DNA of 46,376 nt from Persephonella sp. (GCF_015487465.1 NZ_WFPS01000072.1:1-46376); one strand, 5' to 3'. Shown: positions 1 to 8,500, counted from the stretch's first letter. Program-made: numbers and translations. Notes: a model not told the origin generated them from the letters alone.

Positions 1-26
1 ACTCACTTGACAGTATGGCCATTTTA

Positions 27-44
27 TCCTACATTTTGGTAGGA
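27..44 (+). promoter_or_regulatory. Inverted repeat overlapping the antitoxin ribosome binding site
   Basis: A perfect 6-bp inverted repeat, TCCTAC and GTAGGA with a 6-nt spacer, ends inside the AGGAGG Shine-Dalgarno of the following antitoxin gene. VapB-type antitoxins commonly repress their own promoter by binding a palindrome, so this may be the operator. As RNA it could also partly hide the ribosome binding site. The role is inferred. Confidence 0.35.
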
Positions 45-54
45 GGTAGCATCT

Positions 55-309
55 ATGGGTGTTGTTAAAAAAACAGTATCTATTCCAGAAGAAATTTATA
101 AAGAAGCACAAGAAATTTCTGAAAACTTTAGCCAAATAGTAAAGGAAGCTCTTAAAGAGTATTTAAAGAAAAAAAAGAAAGAAAAAATTTTATCAATGGC
201 AGGGACTTTGAAAAAGTGGGAAGTAGAAGATGGTTTAGAATATGAAGAAAATATGAGAAAAGAAGATATTGAGACCCAAGAAGAAAGAGAGAAAAGTTGG
301 GGTACATAA
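55..309 (+). CDS. VapB-type antitoxin (ribbon-helix-helix-like)
   Basis: An 84-residue protein directly upstream of and overlapping a PIN-domain toxin gene, the standard antitoxin-toxin order. Residues about 4-40 (a short strand starting KKTVSI, then two helices) have the look of a ribbon-helix-helix DNA-binding domain. The remaining tail is highly charged and would be expected to wrap the toxin. The start is set by AGGAGG nine bases before ATG. The coding sequence is very rich in A, unlike the housekeeping genes further right, which fits acquisition as an accessory module. The exact antitoxin family was not identified. Confidence 0.75.
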   Translation: MGVVKKTVSIPEEIYKEAQEISENFSQIVKEALKEYLKKKKKEKILSMAGTLKKWEVEDGLEYEENMRKEDIETQEEREKSWGT

Positions 310-689
310 TAGACACTGACGTTTGCATAGATTTTCTAAAAAACAAAGATTACGCAGTAAATCTTTTTTCTAAAATTCTAAATGAAGATTGTTATATAAG
401 TATATTAACCTATTATGAGCTATTGAAAGGAGCTTATACACAAAAACAACAAAAGATAATCCAAGATTTTGTAAGGTTAATGGAAATAGTAAATTTAGAT
501 GAAAGAATTATAAAGACCGGAGCTGAGTTTTATAGAAAATACAGGAAAAAAGGCATCACACTGTCAAATATTGATTGTTTAATTATGGCAACAGCAAAAG
601 AAAAAAATTTAAAGATAGTAACAAGAAATGTTAGACATTATCCTGAAGTTGAACTTTTATCAGAATTTTCAAAGAAAATATTAAAATAA
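297..689 (+). CDS. vapC: VapC-type PIN-domain ribonuclease toxin
   Basis: A 130-residue PIN-domain protein, the usual VapC length. The metal-binding acidic residues are visible as D6 (IIDTD), E41 (YYELLKG) and D93 (NIDCLIMA), with the C-terminal TRNVRHYP motif at about 109-116. VapC toxins cleave tRNA or rRNA as Mg-dependent endonucleases. The start is TTG at 297, overlapping the antitoxin by 13 nt. It is weakly supported by a purine-rich stretch rather than a clear ribosome binding site, so translation is probably coupled to the antitoxin. The gene looks intact, in contrast to the broken copy at 20640-21060. Confidence 0.88.
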   Translation: MGYIIDTDVCIDFLKNKDYAVNLFSKILNEDCYISILTYYELLKGAYTQKQQKIIQDFVRLMEIVNLDERIIKTGAEFYRKYRKKGITLSNIDCLIMATAKEKNLKIVTRNVRHYPEVELLSEFSKKILK

Positions 690-717
690 TCTGTCCCGTT
701 TTATAAATGCATTAAGT

Positions 718-766
718 CCAAAATAAAGAACAGCTTTATCTGTTAAGATAAGAAGCTTTATTTTGG
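718..766. repeat. 49-bp imperfect palindrome between convergent genes
   Basis: An 11-bp perfect inverted repeat, CCAAAATAAAG (718-728) and CTTTATTTTGG (756-766), encloses a smaller AACAG/CTGTT hairpin (729-744). It sits between the plus-strand toxin gene and the minus-strand methyltransferase gene. It could act as a two-way transcription terminator, although the stems are AT-rich. No other function is visible. Confidence 0.45.
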
Positions 767-780
767 TTGAAGGATTAAAC

Positions 781-1344
781 TTAACACTTTTTTACGCAGA
801 CGATAGATGACAAAAAAACCTTTTCACCATCAGGTTTTATGTAGTCCCTTTCCTGATAAAAAACAACATACATATCAATAAAAAGATGAATAAGCTCATT
901 AGGTCTTAGAAGGTAATCCCTGTTTTCAGGTTGCATATACCCTTCTTCCTCTTTCAGGGTAAAAGTTTCAAATATAACTACTCCCCCTTCTTTCAAGCCT
1001 TCTTTCATCTGAGGAATAAGCCTTCTGTTAAGGTAGTTTATGTTTATGATAAGATCATATCTGTTTTGCCCAATATTATAAGAATCAAGATCTGCATGAA
1101 TTGTGTTGATCTTGGGTCTTTTCTTCTTAATCTGGGATAAAGCAACATCTGATATATCAACAGCATCAACATCAAAACCTTTATCATACAAAAAAACAGC
1201 GTTTCTTCCCAGTCCACAAGCTATGTCAAGAGCCTTTCCCTTTTTTGATAGATGATAAAAATCCTGAACTATCTTTGAAGGGGTTTTCCATGGGTATCCT
1301 TCTTCAGAATACCTTTTGTTCCACTTCTCCCTGTCTTTTTCCAT
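781..1344 (-). CDS. Class I SAM-dependent methyltransferase
   Basis: A 187-residue methyltransferase. SAM motif I is ALDIACGLGRN at residues 38-48, followed by the acidic VDAVDIS loop and HADLDSY. The N terminus (EKWNKRYSEEGYPW) resembles the TehB/tellurite-resistance-like and thiopurine-type small-molecule methyltransferase group, but the substrate cannot be read from sequence. ATG at 1344 overlaps the kdsC stop in a TGATG, so the two genes are probably translationally coupled. A TTG one codon earlier is possible. The rest of the protein is consistent with a cytoplasmic enzyme without membrane segments. Confidence 0.8.
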   Translation of the reverse strand: MEKDREKWNKRYSEEGYPWKTPSKIVQDFYHLSKKGKALDIACGLGRNAVFLYDKGFDVDAVDISDVALSQIKKKRPKINTIHADLDSYNIGQNRYDLIININYLNRRLIPQMKEGLKEGGVVIFETFTLKEEEGYMQPENRDYLLRPNELIHLFIDMYVVFYQERDYIKPDGEKVFLSSIVCVKKC

Positions 1345-1871
1345 CAATCACCTGTGTATTTTTTTATAGACTCTTCGTATTTTCCCTGAAGCTTCAGCAA
1401 AAGCTCAGAAACCTCCCTGACAGCTCCATCTCCACCTTCTTTTTTTGTTATGTATACACATACATTCTTTATCTCTTCAGGAGAGTTTTTTACACATACA
1501 GGAAAGCCTACCCTTTTCAAAACAGGAAGATCAGGAAAATCATCTCCTATATAAAGTATCTGATCATCAACAATTGAATACTTTTCTTTCAGCTTTTCAT
1601 AAAGCTGAAGCTTATTTTTTGCCCCCTGTATAACTTCATAAATACCTAACTCTTTTGCCCTTTTTTCCACCATAGGAGACCTTCTGCTTGTCAGAATTGC
1701 CGTTTTTATTCCTACATTGTGGAGAAGTGTTATACCCATTCCGTCCTTTACGCAGAATTTTTTCAGCTCATTGCCGTTGCTGTCGTATATTATTCCTCCG
1801 TCTGTCAGGACACCATCAACGTCCATAATAAACCATCTGATACCTTTGGCAATTTCTTTAATATTTTTCAT
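1344..1871 (-). CDS. kdsC: 3-deoxy-D-manno-octulosonate 8-phosphate phosphatase
   Basis: A HAD-superfamily phosphatase of 175 residues that removes phosphate from KDO 8-phosphate in lipopolysaccharide core synthesis. The nucleophile motif is MDVDGVLTDG (D17 and D19), followed by the TSR motif (motif II) and GDDFPDLPVL (motif IV). The compact cap-less size and the GGDGAVREV C terminus match KdsC, which works as a tetramer. The chosen ATG has only a weak upstream GGATG. A TTG at 1901 with GAGGT before it would add ten residues and is a real alternative, but that start lies inside a palindrome. It forms an operon with the methyltransferase. Confidence 0.88.
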   Translation of the reverse strand: MKNIKEIAKGIRWFIMDVDGVLTDGGIIYDSNGNELKKFCVKDGMGITLLHNVGIKTAILTSRRSPMVEKRAKELGIYEVIQGAKNKLQLYEKLKEKYSIVDDQILYIGDDFPDLPVLKRVGFPVCVKNSPEEIKNVCVYITKKEGGDGAVREVSELLLKLQGKYEESIKKYTGD

Positions 1872-1890
1872 TATGCATCCGAAAAAGTGA

Positions 1891-1913
1891 TGAGGTACCA
1901 ATAAGGTACCTCA
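1891..1913. promoter_or_regulatory. Perfect 9-bp palindrome upstream of kdsC
   Basis: TGAGGTACC and GGTACCTCA are separated by a 5-nt AATAA loop. An outer CCGAA (1879-1883) and a downstream TTCGG (from about 1930) could form an enclosing stem. On the minus strand the hairpin is followed by a short T-rich stretch and then the kdsC ATG, so it could be an attenuator, an operator or part of a structured leader. It matches no riboswitch class that I recognise. Confidence 0.4.
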
Positions 1914-2055
1914 GGTGGCAGATTCGGTCAACACATTCTGGAGGATAGCTAAATAATTATATACTTATATCTTAATAAAACTCAAGACATTTTGAATACT
2001 GCAAATTATGATAAACTTATAGATATAAACAAAAAATAAAAACTGGAGGTAAGAT

Positions 2056-2448
2056 ATGTTTAAAAAAGTTTTAAAAGCAGGTGCTGTTCTTGGTCTTTCT
2101 GCTGTGGTTCTGACAGGTTGTGCAACAAAATCTTATGTAGATGAGCAAGATGCTAAAATACTTGAAAAACTGAACGCTCTTGAAGGAAAAATTTCCCAGA
2201 TGGAACAGATGCATAAAACTGAACACCCAAAAATCGTTGGAAGGATTGAAGACCTTGAGACAAGGGTCGGTAACATGGAAGCTGAACATGAAGATTTAAA
2301 AAATCAGATCAAAGCTGTTGATCAAAAAGCTGAGAAAAATGCTGCCGCTATAAGAGGTCTTGAAGACAGGATAAGTGCTCTTGAAGCAAAACTTAACAGA
2401 CTTTCTGAGAATATTGAAAGGGTAATGAAAAAATCTTTAGCAAAATAA
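2056..2448 (+). CDS. Coiled-coil outer-membrane lipoprotein (Lpp-like)
   Basis: A 130-residue lipoprotein. Residues 1-21 form a signal peptide ending in a lipobox (LTG before C22), so it would be lipidated and probably placed in the outer membrane. From residue 25 to about 120 it is continuous heptad-like coiled coil with regular Leu, Ile and Ala spacing. The start has GGAGG seven bases upstream. Proteins of this shape resemble Braun lipoprotein or the coiled-coil part of YbgF/CpoB, but no specific orthologue is claimed. The neighbouring L,D-transpeptidase gene is suggestive, because this enzyme class can attach Lpp to peptidoglycan. The C-terminal end is KSLAK, with a terminal lysine as in Lpp. 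Confidence 0.78.
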   Translation: MFKKVLKAGAVLGLSAVVLTGCATKSYVDEQDAKILEKLNALEGKISQMEQMHKTEHPKIVGRIEDLETRVGNMEAEHEDLKNQIKAVDQKAEKNAAAIRGLEDRISALEAKLNRLSENIERVMKKSLAK

Positions 2449-3729
2449 TCAGTTGAGGGGAACTGCAAATCCCCTCTTTTCTTCGTTGTAAAAATCAATC
2501 AGGTAAGAAGTTACATCAATCCCCCTTTCTTTCAGTAGTGATCTTACATTCTTCTTATCCTTATTTTTTAGATCAAATATCTCCACATAAACTTTACTGT
2601 TTTTGAATATCTTATATCCTTTTTCTGCTATAACCACCTTTGTTCCCTTCCGGACAATATCAAAAAGCCTTACAACATCTTTGTTATACATTCTTATACA
2701 GCCGTGGCTTACCTGCATACCTATTCCAAACCTTTTACTTGTTCCGTGAAGAAGGTAATCTGTGTAGCCGAGCCTCATAGCCCTTACTCCAAGTGGATTA
2801 TCAGGTCCCGGAGGAACAATAGGAGGCAAAGAAGGATCTTCTTCCCTTATAGATTTTGGAACAATCCACTCTGGATTTTCCTTTTTCTGAGTAATCTTAA
2901 ACTCCCCTATAGGTGATTTTGCGTTATCTGTTCCTATACCCACAGGAAATGTTATCACATACGGATCTCCATCTATTATAAGAGGATAGTAAAGCCTTTT
3001 TTCTGAAAGATTTATGTATATGGTTCCAAACTCAAAATCCTGCTGAGGAAGTAGTCTTCTTCTTGGAACAAAAACAGCCTCACCTTTTAATATATCAAAA
3101 GGATCAATATGTGGGTTTGCTATCTTAAGCTCATCATAGCCCATATCAAGCTTTTTTGCTATCTCAATAAGGGTAAGATTTCTGTCTGTGATAAAAATCT
3201 GGTTCTCACCTATAAGATTTCCTTCTTTGAGCCTGAATATGTTTACCATAGGGTCAAATTTTGAGAATTTTCCTTTAAGCTTCCACTGATATTTTTTATT
3301 TTCCAGCAGGTATTTACCTTTTTTTCTTACTATTTTTAATCTTTTCCATTCCTTTTTTCTTATAAATAGATTATTTGAATAAACAAAAAGCTTTCTCCTT
3401 GTATCTATAGATATATCATCAGAGCTTCCATACCTTACAAAAAGATCAAAAAGCTTCTTAGTCTCACCCAGTTTGTAATAAGAAATACCAAGAAGGAGAA
3501 CGATATCATCTAATTTTTTATAGCTCTCTCCGTTCTTATCTAAAAATATCTCTCCATTTTTTACAGCCTGCTTGTAAACCCCTTCATTAAATAGTTTTAA
3601 TGCAAGATCATAGTATCTCTCAGATTTTTCAGACTCTACCTCTTTGATAGCTTCATCAAGAAGTTTATCTATATCGTATGGATAAGCGAAAGAAAAAGTA
3701 AGAAAAATTGATAAAATAAGTCTGTACAT
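2449..3729 (-). CDS. Periplasmic L,D-transpeptidase with LysM domain (YkuD family)
   Basis: A 426-residue exported peptidoglycan enzyme. The order is signal peptide (1-16), helical repeat-like segment (20-165), LysM-type glycan-binding segment (about 175-222) and YkuD catalytic domain (about 235-370). The catalytic motif is complete: H328-G, then S341-H342-G343-C344 and R346. It would make 3-3 crosslinks or anchor a lipoprotein to the wall. The start has no obvious Shine-Dalgarno; a TAAAAT hexamer six bases before ATG could be a -10 box of a leaderless transcript. Only 25 bp separate it from the divergent folK. It ends exactly against the convergent lipoprotein gene, whose lysine-ended product is a plausible substrate. 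Confidence 0.9.
   Translation of the reverse strand: MYRLILSIFLTFSFAYPYDIDKLLDEAIKEVESEKSERYYDLALKLFNEGVYKQAVKNGEIFLDKNGESYKKLDDIVLLLGISYYKLGETKKLFDLFVRYGSSDDISIDTRRKLFVYSNNLFIRKKEWKRLKIVRKKGKYLLENKKYQWKLKGKFSKFDPMVNIFRLKEGNLIGENQIFITDRNLTLIEIAKKLDMGYDELKIANPHIDPFDILKGEAVFVPRRRLLPQQDFEFGTIYINLSEKRLYYPLIIDGDPYVITFPVGIGTDNAKSPIGEFKITQKKENPEWIVPKSIREEDPSLPPIVPPGPDNPLGVRAMRLGYTDYLLHGTSKRFGIGMQVSHGCIRMYNKDVVRLFDIVRKGTKVVIAEKGYKIFKNSKVYVEIFDLKNKDKKNVRSLLKERGIDVTSYLIDFYNEEKRGFAVPLN
2455..2482 (+). terminator. Intrinsic terminator of the lipoprotein gene
   Basis: GAGGGG (2455-2460) and CCCCTC (2471-2476) form a 6-bp stem with a 10-nt loop, followed by TTTTCTT. It lies seven bases after the lipoprotein stop codon and inside the 3' end of the convergent L,D-transpeptidase gene. 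Confidence 0.65.
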
Positions 3730-3754
3730 ACATTTATTTTAACACGGAGATAAC

Positions 3755-4246
3755 GTGGAAAAAGTTTTTTTAGGAATTGGCTCAAATGTTGGAGAAAAAA
3801 TACCATACATAAAAAAGGCTGTAACCCTTCTCTCTAAAATATTAACCGATATGGAAAAAGCCCCTTTATACATATCAAAGGCTGTAGGTTTTGAGGATCA
3901 GCCAGATTTTATAAATACAGTCATTTCAGGATACACAGATATCGAGCCCTATGAACTTTTCAAAAAAGTAAAAGATATTGAAAAAAAAGTTGGAAGAATA
4001 AAAAGATTTAGATGGGGACCAAGGGAGATAGATATAGACATACTTTTTTACGGAAATCTTCTAATAGAAAAAGATGACCTCATAATTCCCCACCCAAGAA
4101 TTCATGAAAGGGATTTTGTTCTAAAACCTCTGTCAGATTTAGATCCGGACTTTGTTCACCCTGTTTTTAAGAAAACCGTAAAAGAGCTTCTTCTTAATCT
4201 TAAAGAGAAAAGTATAATCTCAAGCCTCCAGTTATCCACATTGTAA
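3755..4246 (+). CDS. folK: 2-amino-4-hydroxy-6-hydroxymethyldihydropteridine pyrophosphokinase
   Basis: A 163-residue HPPK, normal for the family. It transfers pyrophosphate from ATP to the pterin in folate synthesis. The N-terminal LGIGSNVG motif and the central RWGPREIDIDILFYG signature are present, followed by IPHPRIHERDFVL, all typical HPPK blocks. The start is GTG, with CGGAG seven bases upstream. The final codons already contain the first DnaA box of the origin-like region that follows, so the gene directly borders it. Confidence 0.95.
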   Translation: MEKVFLGIGSNVGEKIPYIKKAVTLLSKILTDMEKAPLYISKAVGFEDQPDFINTVISGYTDIEPYELFKKVKDIEKKVGRIKRFRWGPREIDIDILFYGNLLIEKDDLIIPHPRIHERDFVLKPLSDLDPDFVHPVFKKTVKELLLNLKEKSIISSLQLSTL

Positions 4247-4680
4247 ACTATTGAAAAATAGAGAACTTTCCTTTTTATCCACAATCAATGTGGATAACTA
4301 TGATTTTTTTGTGGATAACTTAGCTGAAAATGTGGATAACTTAAGAAAAAATGTGGATAACTCGCTTGATTTTAAAAAGTTATCCACAGGGTTAAGTTAT
4401 TGATAAATATAAAAAGTTAGCTATTACAAACCTGTAAGTTATTCTAAATAAAGGATTTTTTATTTTTAAAGTTATCCACATTCTATCCACATCTTATCCA
4501 CATTTTTATCGGTCTATATGTCATTGATTTTACTAAACTTTTTTAAGTTATCCACATATCCACAGGACATTATTATTCTTATTTTTATATTTTACATTTA
4601 ATAAAATAAAAAAAGAAAAAAAGATAAGTTTGTAAGTTTGTCATATTATTAAAAAATACGGTCTGAAAGTAGAATAAAAA
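4232..4680. other. oriC: Candidate chromosomal replication origin (oriC) with DnaA-box array
   Basis: This 435-bp gene-free stretch and the end of folK hold ten perfect TTATCCACA boxes. Plus-oriented boxes start at 4232, 4275, 4380, 4472, 4494 and 4548. Minus-oriented boxes start at 4289, 4310, 4331 and 4352. Near-matches lie at 4483 (CTATCCACA) and 4556 (ATATCCACA). The four minus boxes are exactly 21 bp apart, and 4472/4483/4494 are 11 bp apart, so each group lies on one helix face. An AT-rich run (4570-4680) follows and is a natural unwinding element. TTATCCACA is the textbook high-affinity DnaA site. dnaA itself is not in the window. Confidence 0.88.
4565..4590. other. DnaA-trio-like unwinding motif
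   Basis: Directly after the last box (4556-4564) comes a 5-nt GGACA spacer and then consecutive triplets TTA, TTA, TTC, TTA, TTT, TTA from 4570. On the complementary strand read 3' to 5' these are AAT, AAT, AAG, AAT, AAA, AAT. This resembles the basal unwinding system described in Bacillus, where DnaA boxes are followed by a short spacer and tandem 3'-(G/A)AT-5' trios that load DnaA on single-stranded DNA. Confidence 0.55.
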
Positions 4681-4681
4681 T

Positions 4682-4978
4682 CTAACCTGAAACCTTTGAA
4701 AGCTCAAAAAGAACTAAGCTCTTTAGTTCGTTCTTCATAGGAACGGCACCTATATACTGGAGAGTTCCGTTAATAGCAAGAGCAGGACATTTGTACATTC
4801 CAAGTTCAACAACCCTTTGATTGTTTTCAAAAATGTCCAGAAGTTTAAGTTCTATTTTGTCAGAAAAGTCTTTTAGATCTTCAATGATCTCTTTAACCAT
4901 TTCAATCATTTCTGCACAGTCAGGACAGCCTCTCAGGTGAAGAAGCTCTATAACTACCTTTTCCACGTTCACCACCAC
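4682..4978 (-). CDS. Small thioredoxin-fold protein with CPDC motif
   Basis: A 98-residue thioredoxin/glutaredoxin-like protein. The redox motif is C18-P-D-C21 after a first strand (VVIELLHL), and the cis-proline loop is visible as KCPALAING at about 63-71. No signal peptide is visible, so it is probably cytoplasmic. Translation starts in a run of GTG codons behind AGGAG; the first GTG is used here. It precedes the origin-like region and follows a DUF2231 gene and a metal efflux operon on the same strand, which could suggest handling of metal or thiol stress, but this is not shown by sequence. Similar small proteins are often labelled thioredoxin family only. Confidence 0.75.
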   Translation of the reverse strand: MVVNVEKVVIELLHLRGCPDCAEMIEMVKEIIEDLKDFSDKIELKLLDIFENNQRVVELGMYKCPALAINGTLQYIGAVPMKNELKSLVLFELSKVSG

Positions 4979-5074
4979 CCTTCTCCTATAACTATCTTAC
5001 CTGTTTTGAAAAAAAGTATGATCTATGCCATTTTTTTTTAAAGTTAATTATATTAATATTAGCATATATATAAT

Positions 5075-5539
5075 TTAGTCATCAATCCCACTGCTTTTTC
5101 CAGCTTTAACTCCTACCCCATGTTCAAATACCATTTTTCCTCCTAATCTTCCCTGAAATCCAACCATTCCGGCAACAATCAGACCTGCTGATAGATAAAG
5201 AATAAACAGTTTTTTGTTTTGTCTAAAATTTAGGAAAATTCTAAATCCTGCGAGTATTGAGACTATCCATGGCAGTATCTCTCCTATTTCCTCATGCTGT
5301 TCAAGAAGTTCATAGGCTTTTGTTCCTTTGATAGCATCTTCTACCAGCTCCTCAGCAAAGTGTCCTGTAAACATTGCCCCCCAAACAGCTAATGCTCCAA
5401 AAACTATAGTCCAGAACCCTGCGTTTCTCAGACTTTCTCTGTTCAGAACAAATCCGGCGATATCAAACGCAACTCCTGTCAGTATCAGTGCTATCGCAAA
5501 ATGAACAACAGGTGGGTGAAATTCTGATAAGAAATCCAT
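5075..5539 (-). CDS. DUF2231-type integral membrane protein
   Basis: A 154-residue membrane protein with about four hydrophobic helices. The opening HPPVVHFAIAL signature, with two histidines at the start of helix one, is characteristic of DUF2231-type proteins. Further conserved-looking histidines (GHFAEE, EQHEEIGE) sit at membrane edges and could bind haem or metal, but this is inference. The start follows AAGGAGG. It lies immediately downstream of the CzcCBA operon after a hairpin, so it may be co-transcribed by read-through. No function is assigned to the family with confidence. Confidence 0.7.
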   Translation of the reverse strand: MDFLSEFHPPVVHFAIALILTGVAFDIAGFVLNRESLRNAGFWTIVFGALAVWGAMFTGHFAEELVEDAIKGTKAYELLEQHEEIGEILPWIVSILAGFRIFLNFRQNKKLFILYLSAGLIVAGMVGFQGRLGGKMVFEHGVGVKAGKSSGIDD

Positions 5540-5563
5540 ACTTTTACCTCCTTATTAAGATAA

Positions 5564-5578
5564 GGGGCAGTATGCCCC
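5564..5578 (-). terminator. Hairpin after the efflux operon
   Basis: GGGGCA and TGCCCC form a perfect 6-bp stem with a 3-nt loop, six bases after the efflux-pump stop codon in the minus direction. The tract after it (TTATCTTAATAA) is T-rich but not a clean T-run, so termination may be partial. Confidence 0.5.
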
Positions 5579-5584
5579 TGAGAT

Positions 5585-8500
5585 TTAAACCTTTTTGTGT
5601 GTGAACTTCCATACAAATTTATAAACAATAGGAAGAAGTATCAGTGTAAGGAATGTAGAACTAAATATACCGCCTATAACGACAACCGCAATAGGTTTTT
5701 GTATTTCTGAGCCTATATCGTAGGTGAAAAGTATAGGAACAAGTCCCAGTGAAGCTGCTGTCGCCGTTATAAGAATAGGTCTTAGCCTCAGTCTTGTTGC
5801 CTTGTTTATTGACTCATCAATATCAAAACCTTCATCAAGCATCTGTCTTATGTAAGATACAAGGACAACACCGTTAAGTGTGGCAATACCAAAAACAGCT
5901 ATAAAACCTATTGCAGCTGGAACAGACAGGTTGAAGCCAGAGATATACAGAGCCAATATTCCTCCTATTGTTGCAAAAGGAACATTAAGCATTATAAGAA
6001 GAGAGTCTCTGATAGAGTTGTAGTTTATGTATAGTAGGATAAATATCAGAAGTATTGCTATTGGAACAACTATTGAGAGCCTCTCCATCGCTCTCTGCTG
6101 GTTTTCAAACTGTCCTGCAAACTCTATGAAGTATCCTTCTGGAAGCTGTATCTCTTTTTTGATGTTTTCTCTGAGCTCTTTTATAAACCCTCCCAGATCT
6201 CTGCCTTCAAGGTTCATCTGAACAAGGGCATATCTCAGTCCATTTTCATGCCTTATTTTGGAAAAACCAGGAACTACTTTTATATCGGCAACATCTTTAA
6301 GCCTGAGAAGTGTTCCGTCCTCTTTTCTTAGAAGTGGTATCTGTTTTATCTTTTCAATATTGTTTATCGTTTCATCTGGAAGTTTCAGCATAACCGGAAA
6401 ACTTATCAGTCCTTCTCTGAATTCGTTAACTTCAACTCCTGCCATATATTTACCTACAAGATTTAAAAGCCTTTCTACATCGTAGCCGTATCTATACAGG
6501 CTGTCGTATTTAGGTATTATTTGGAGTTGTAGCCTTCCTGACTGTATTTCTGTTTCCACATCCTCTGATCCTTCAGTTTTTTTGGCTACTTCTTCTACTT
6601 TCATAGCTATCTCATTTATTTTTTTAAGATCATCTCCAAAAACTTTTACGGCTATGGTAGCTCTGACACCTGACAGAAGTTCCTCTATCCTCATCGCTAT
6701 AGGCTGTGTGAAAACAAGACCTGCTACAGGAAGATCTTTAAGCTTTTCTCTCAGTGCTTTCTCAAACTCCTTTCTTGTTTTTAACTCTTTCCATTCCTTG
6801 TAAGGCTTTAGAAGTATCCATGTTTCTATGTAGGACACATCTGTTACTTCTCCCTTTTCAGCTCTGCCAACAGTAGAATAAGCATTTGTAACTACATCAA
6901 AGGATTTTGCCCTCTGCTCAATTACATTTGCTATCTTCTTTGCCTCCTCCCTTGATATGTTTGTATCTAAAAATACTTCAAGCAGAACTGCCCCTTCATC
7001 AAGCTCAGGTGTAAACTCTGTTCCCACTTTAGTCAGGAGATATATAGATCCCCCAAAAAGTAAAACTGTGGCTATAAATAGGGCAAGACCTATTTTCATA
7101 GCCCCTTTGAGCAGTTTTATGTATATTTTTTCTATAAAGTCCATCACAATTGACTTTTCTTTTCCGGGTTTTAGCCCGAAGTATGCAAGGACTGGCATAA
7201 ATACATAGGCAACAAATAGCGATGCGGCGAGGGCAACAATTATTGTGAGGGCAAGGGGTTTAAAGTATTTTCCTTCAACAGACTCAAAACTGAATATAGG
7301 AAGAAAAACAACCATTATTATGAGGATTGCAAAGAATACAGGTCTTGTTATCTCTTTAACAGATAGTTTTATTATCTCAAGTTTAAACTCTTTATCTTTT
7401 ATCCTGTCTTTGTTGTGGCTCAAATGTCTGAATATGTTTTCAATAACGACAACAGTTGCATCTGCAAAAAGTCCAAGACCTATGGCAAGCCCTCCAAGTG
7501 ACATAAGGTCTGCCGTCAATCCTAAGTTTTTCATTATTCCAAATGCTATTAGAAGGGTAAAGGGAATAGAAAGGATAACCAGAACAGCAGCCCTTACATT
7601 CCACAGATATATCATCATAGCTATTGAAACAAGTATGATACCTTCAAGAAGTGCTTTTTCTATTGTTGAGAGTGCTTTGTCTGTCAGATATGACTGATCG
7701 TAAAGTATCTTTATCTTAACATCTTCAGGGAGAACTTCTGTATTTATTCTGTCAATCTCTTTTTTCAGCTTTGTTATCAGTTCTTTTGTGTTTACATGAA
7801 CCCTTTTTACTACTATATTTCCCTGAACCTCTTTTCCGTTAAGGGTAAATGCTCCTCTTCTCTGTGGAACCTCCCCTTCAACAACATCTGCCACATCTTT
7901 TATTTTTATAACAGTTCCGTGCTCAACCTTTACAGGTATCTGTTTTATCTGTTCTACGTCTGTGATGCTTGCTACAGCCCTTATAACAAGGTCTCCTTCA
8001 GGTGTTTTTGTATATCCTCCACCTGCAAGACCTCCATTTTTTTCAAGTGTCTCAAAAATATCCCCTAAAGTTATGTTGTATTTCAGCAGTTTTTCAGGAT
8101 ACGGTTTTACAAGAAATGCTTTTTCAGGACCCCACTGGACTATCTCCTCAACCCCGTCTATAGATCTCAGGATAGGTCTGATCAGCCATTCCTGAATAAC
8201 CTTTAGATCTGTAAGTGAGTATTCAGGGTTATCTGTTGTTAAGGCATATATCATAACATTTCCAAGACCTGATGTGTTAGGTCCCATAATTGGAACTATA
8301 CCTTCAGGCAGTTTGCTCTGTGCCTCTGGAAGTTTTTCCATAACAAGCCTTCTGTCAAAGTATATATCTGTCCCGTCTTTGAAAAACAGAGCAACATAAG
8401 ACAGACCAGGAATAGATATACTCCTTACCTTTTCAACATCTTTTATTCCAGACATAACCATTTCTATTCTTTTTGTTATCAGGGCTTCAACCTCTTCAGC

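Noticed and set aside
1920-1990. tRNA or small stable RNA fragment (GGTGGCAGATTCGGTC stretch)
   Set aside because: No cloverleaf, TTCGA loop in the correct place or CCA end could be built, and it does not match the SRP, tmRNA or 6S motifs I know.
4289-4360. Regular 21-bp spaced repeats resembling a CRISPR or iteron array
   Set aside because: The repeat unit is only the 9-bp DnaA box, the spacers are 12 bp, boxes occur in both directions, and no cas or plasmid replication gene is near. An origin explains them better.
6027-8195. Plus-strand reading frames of 60-150 codons inside the efflux pump gene
   Set aside because: They are antisense shadows of the long minus-strand RND gene, low in complexity and without ribosome binding sites.
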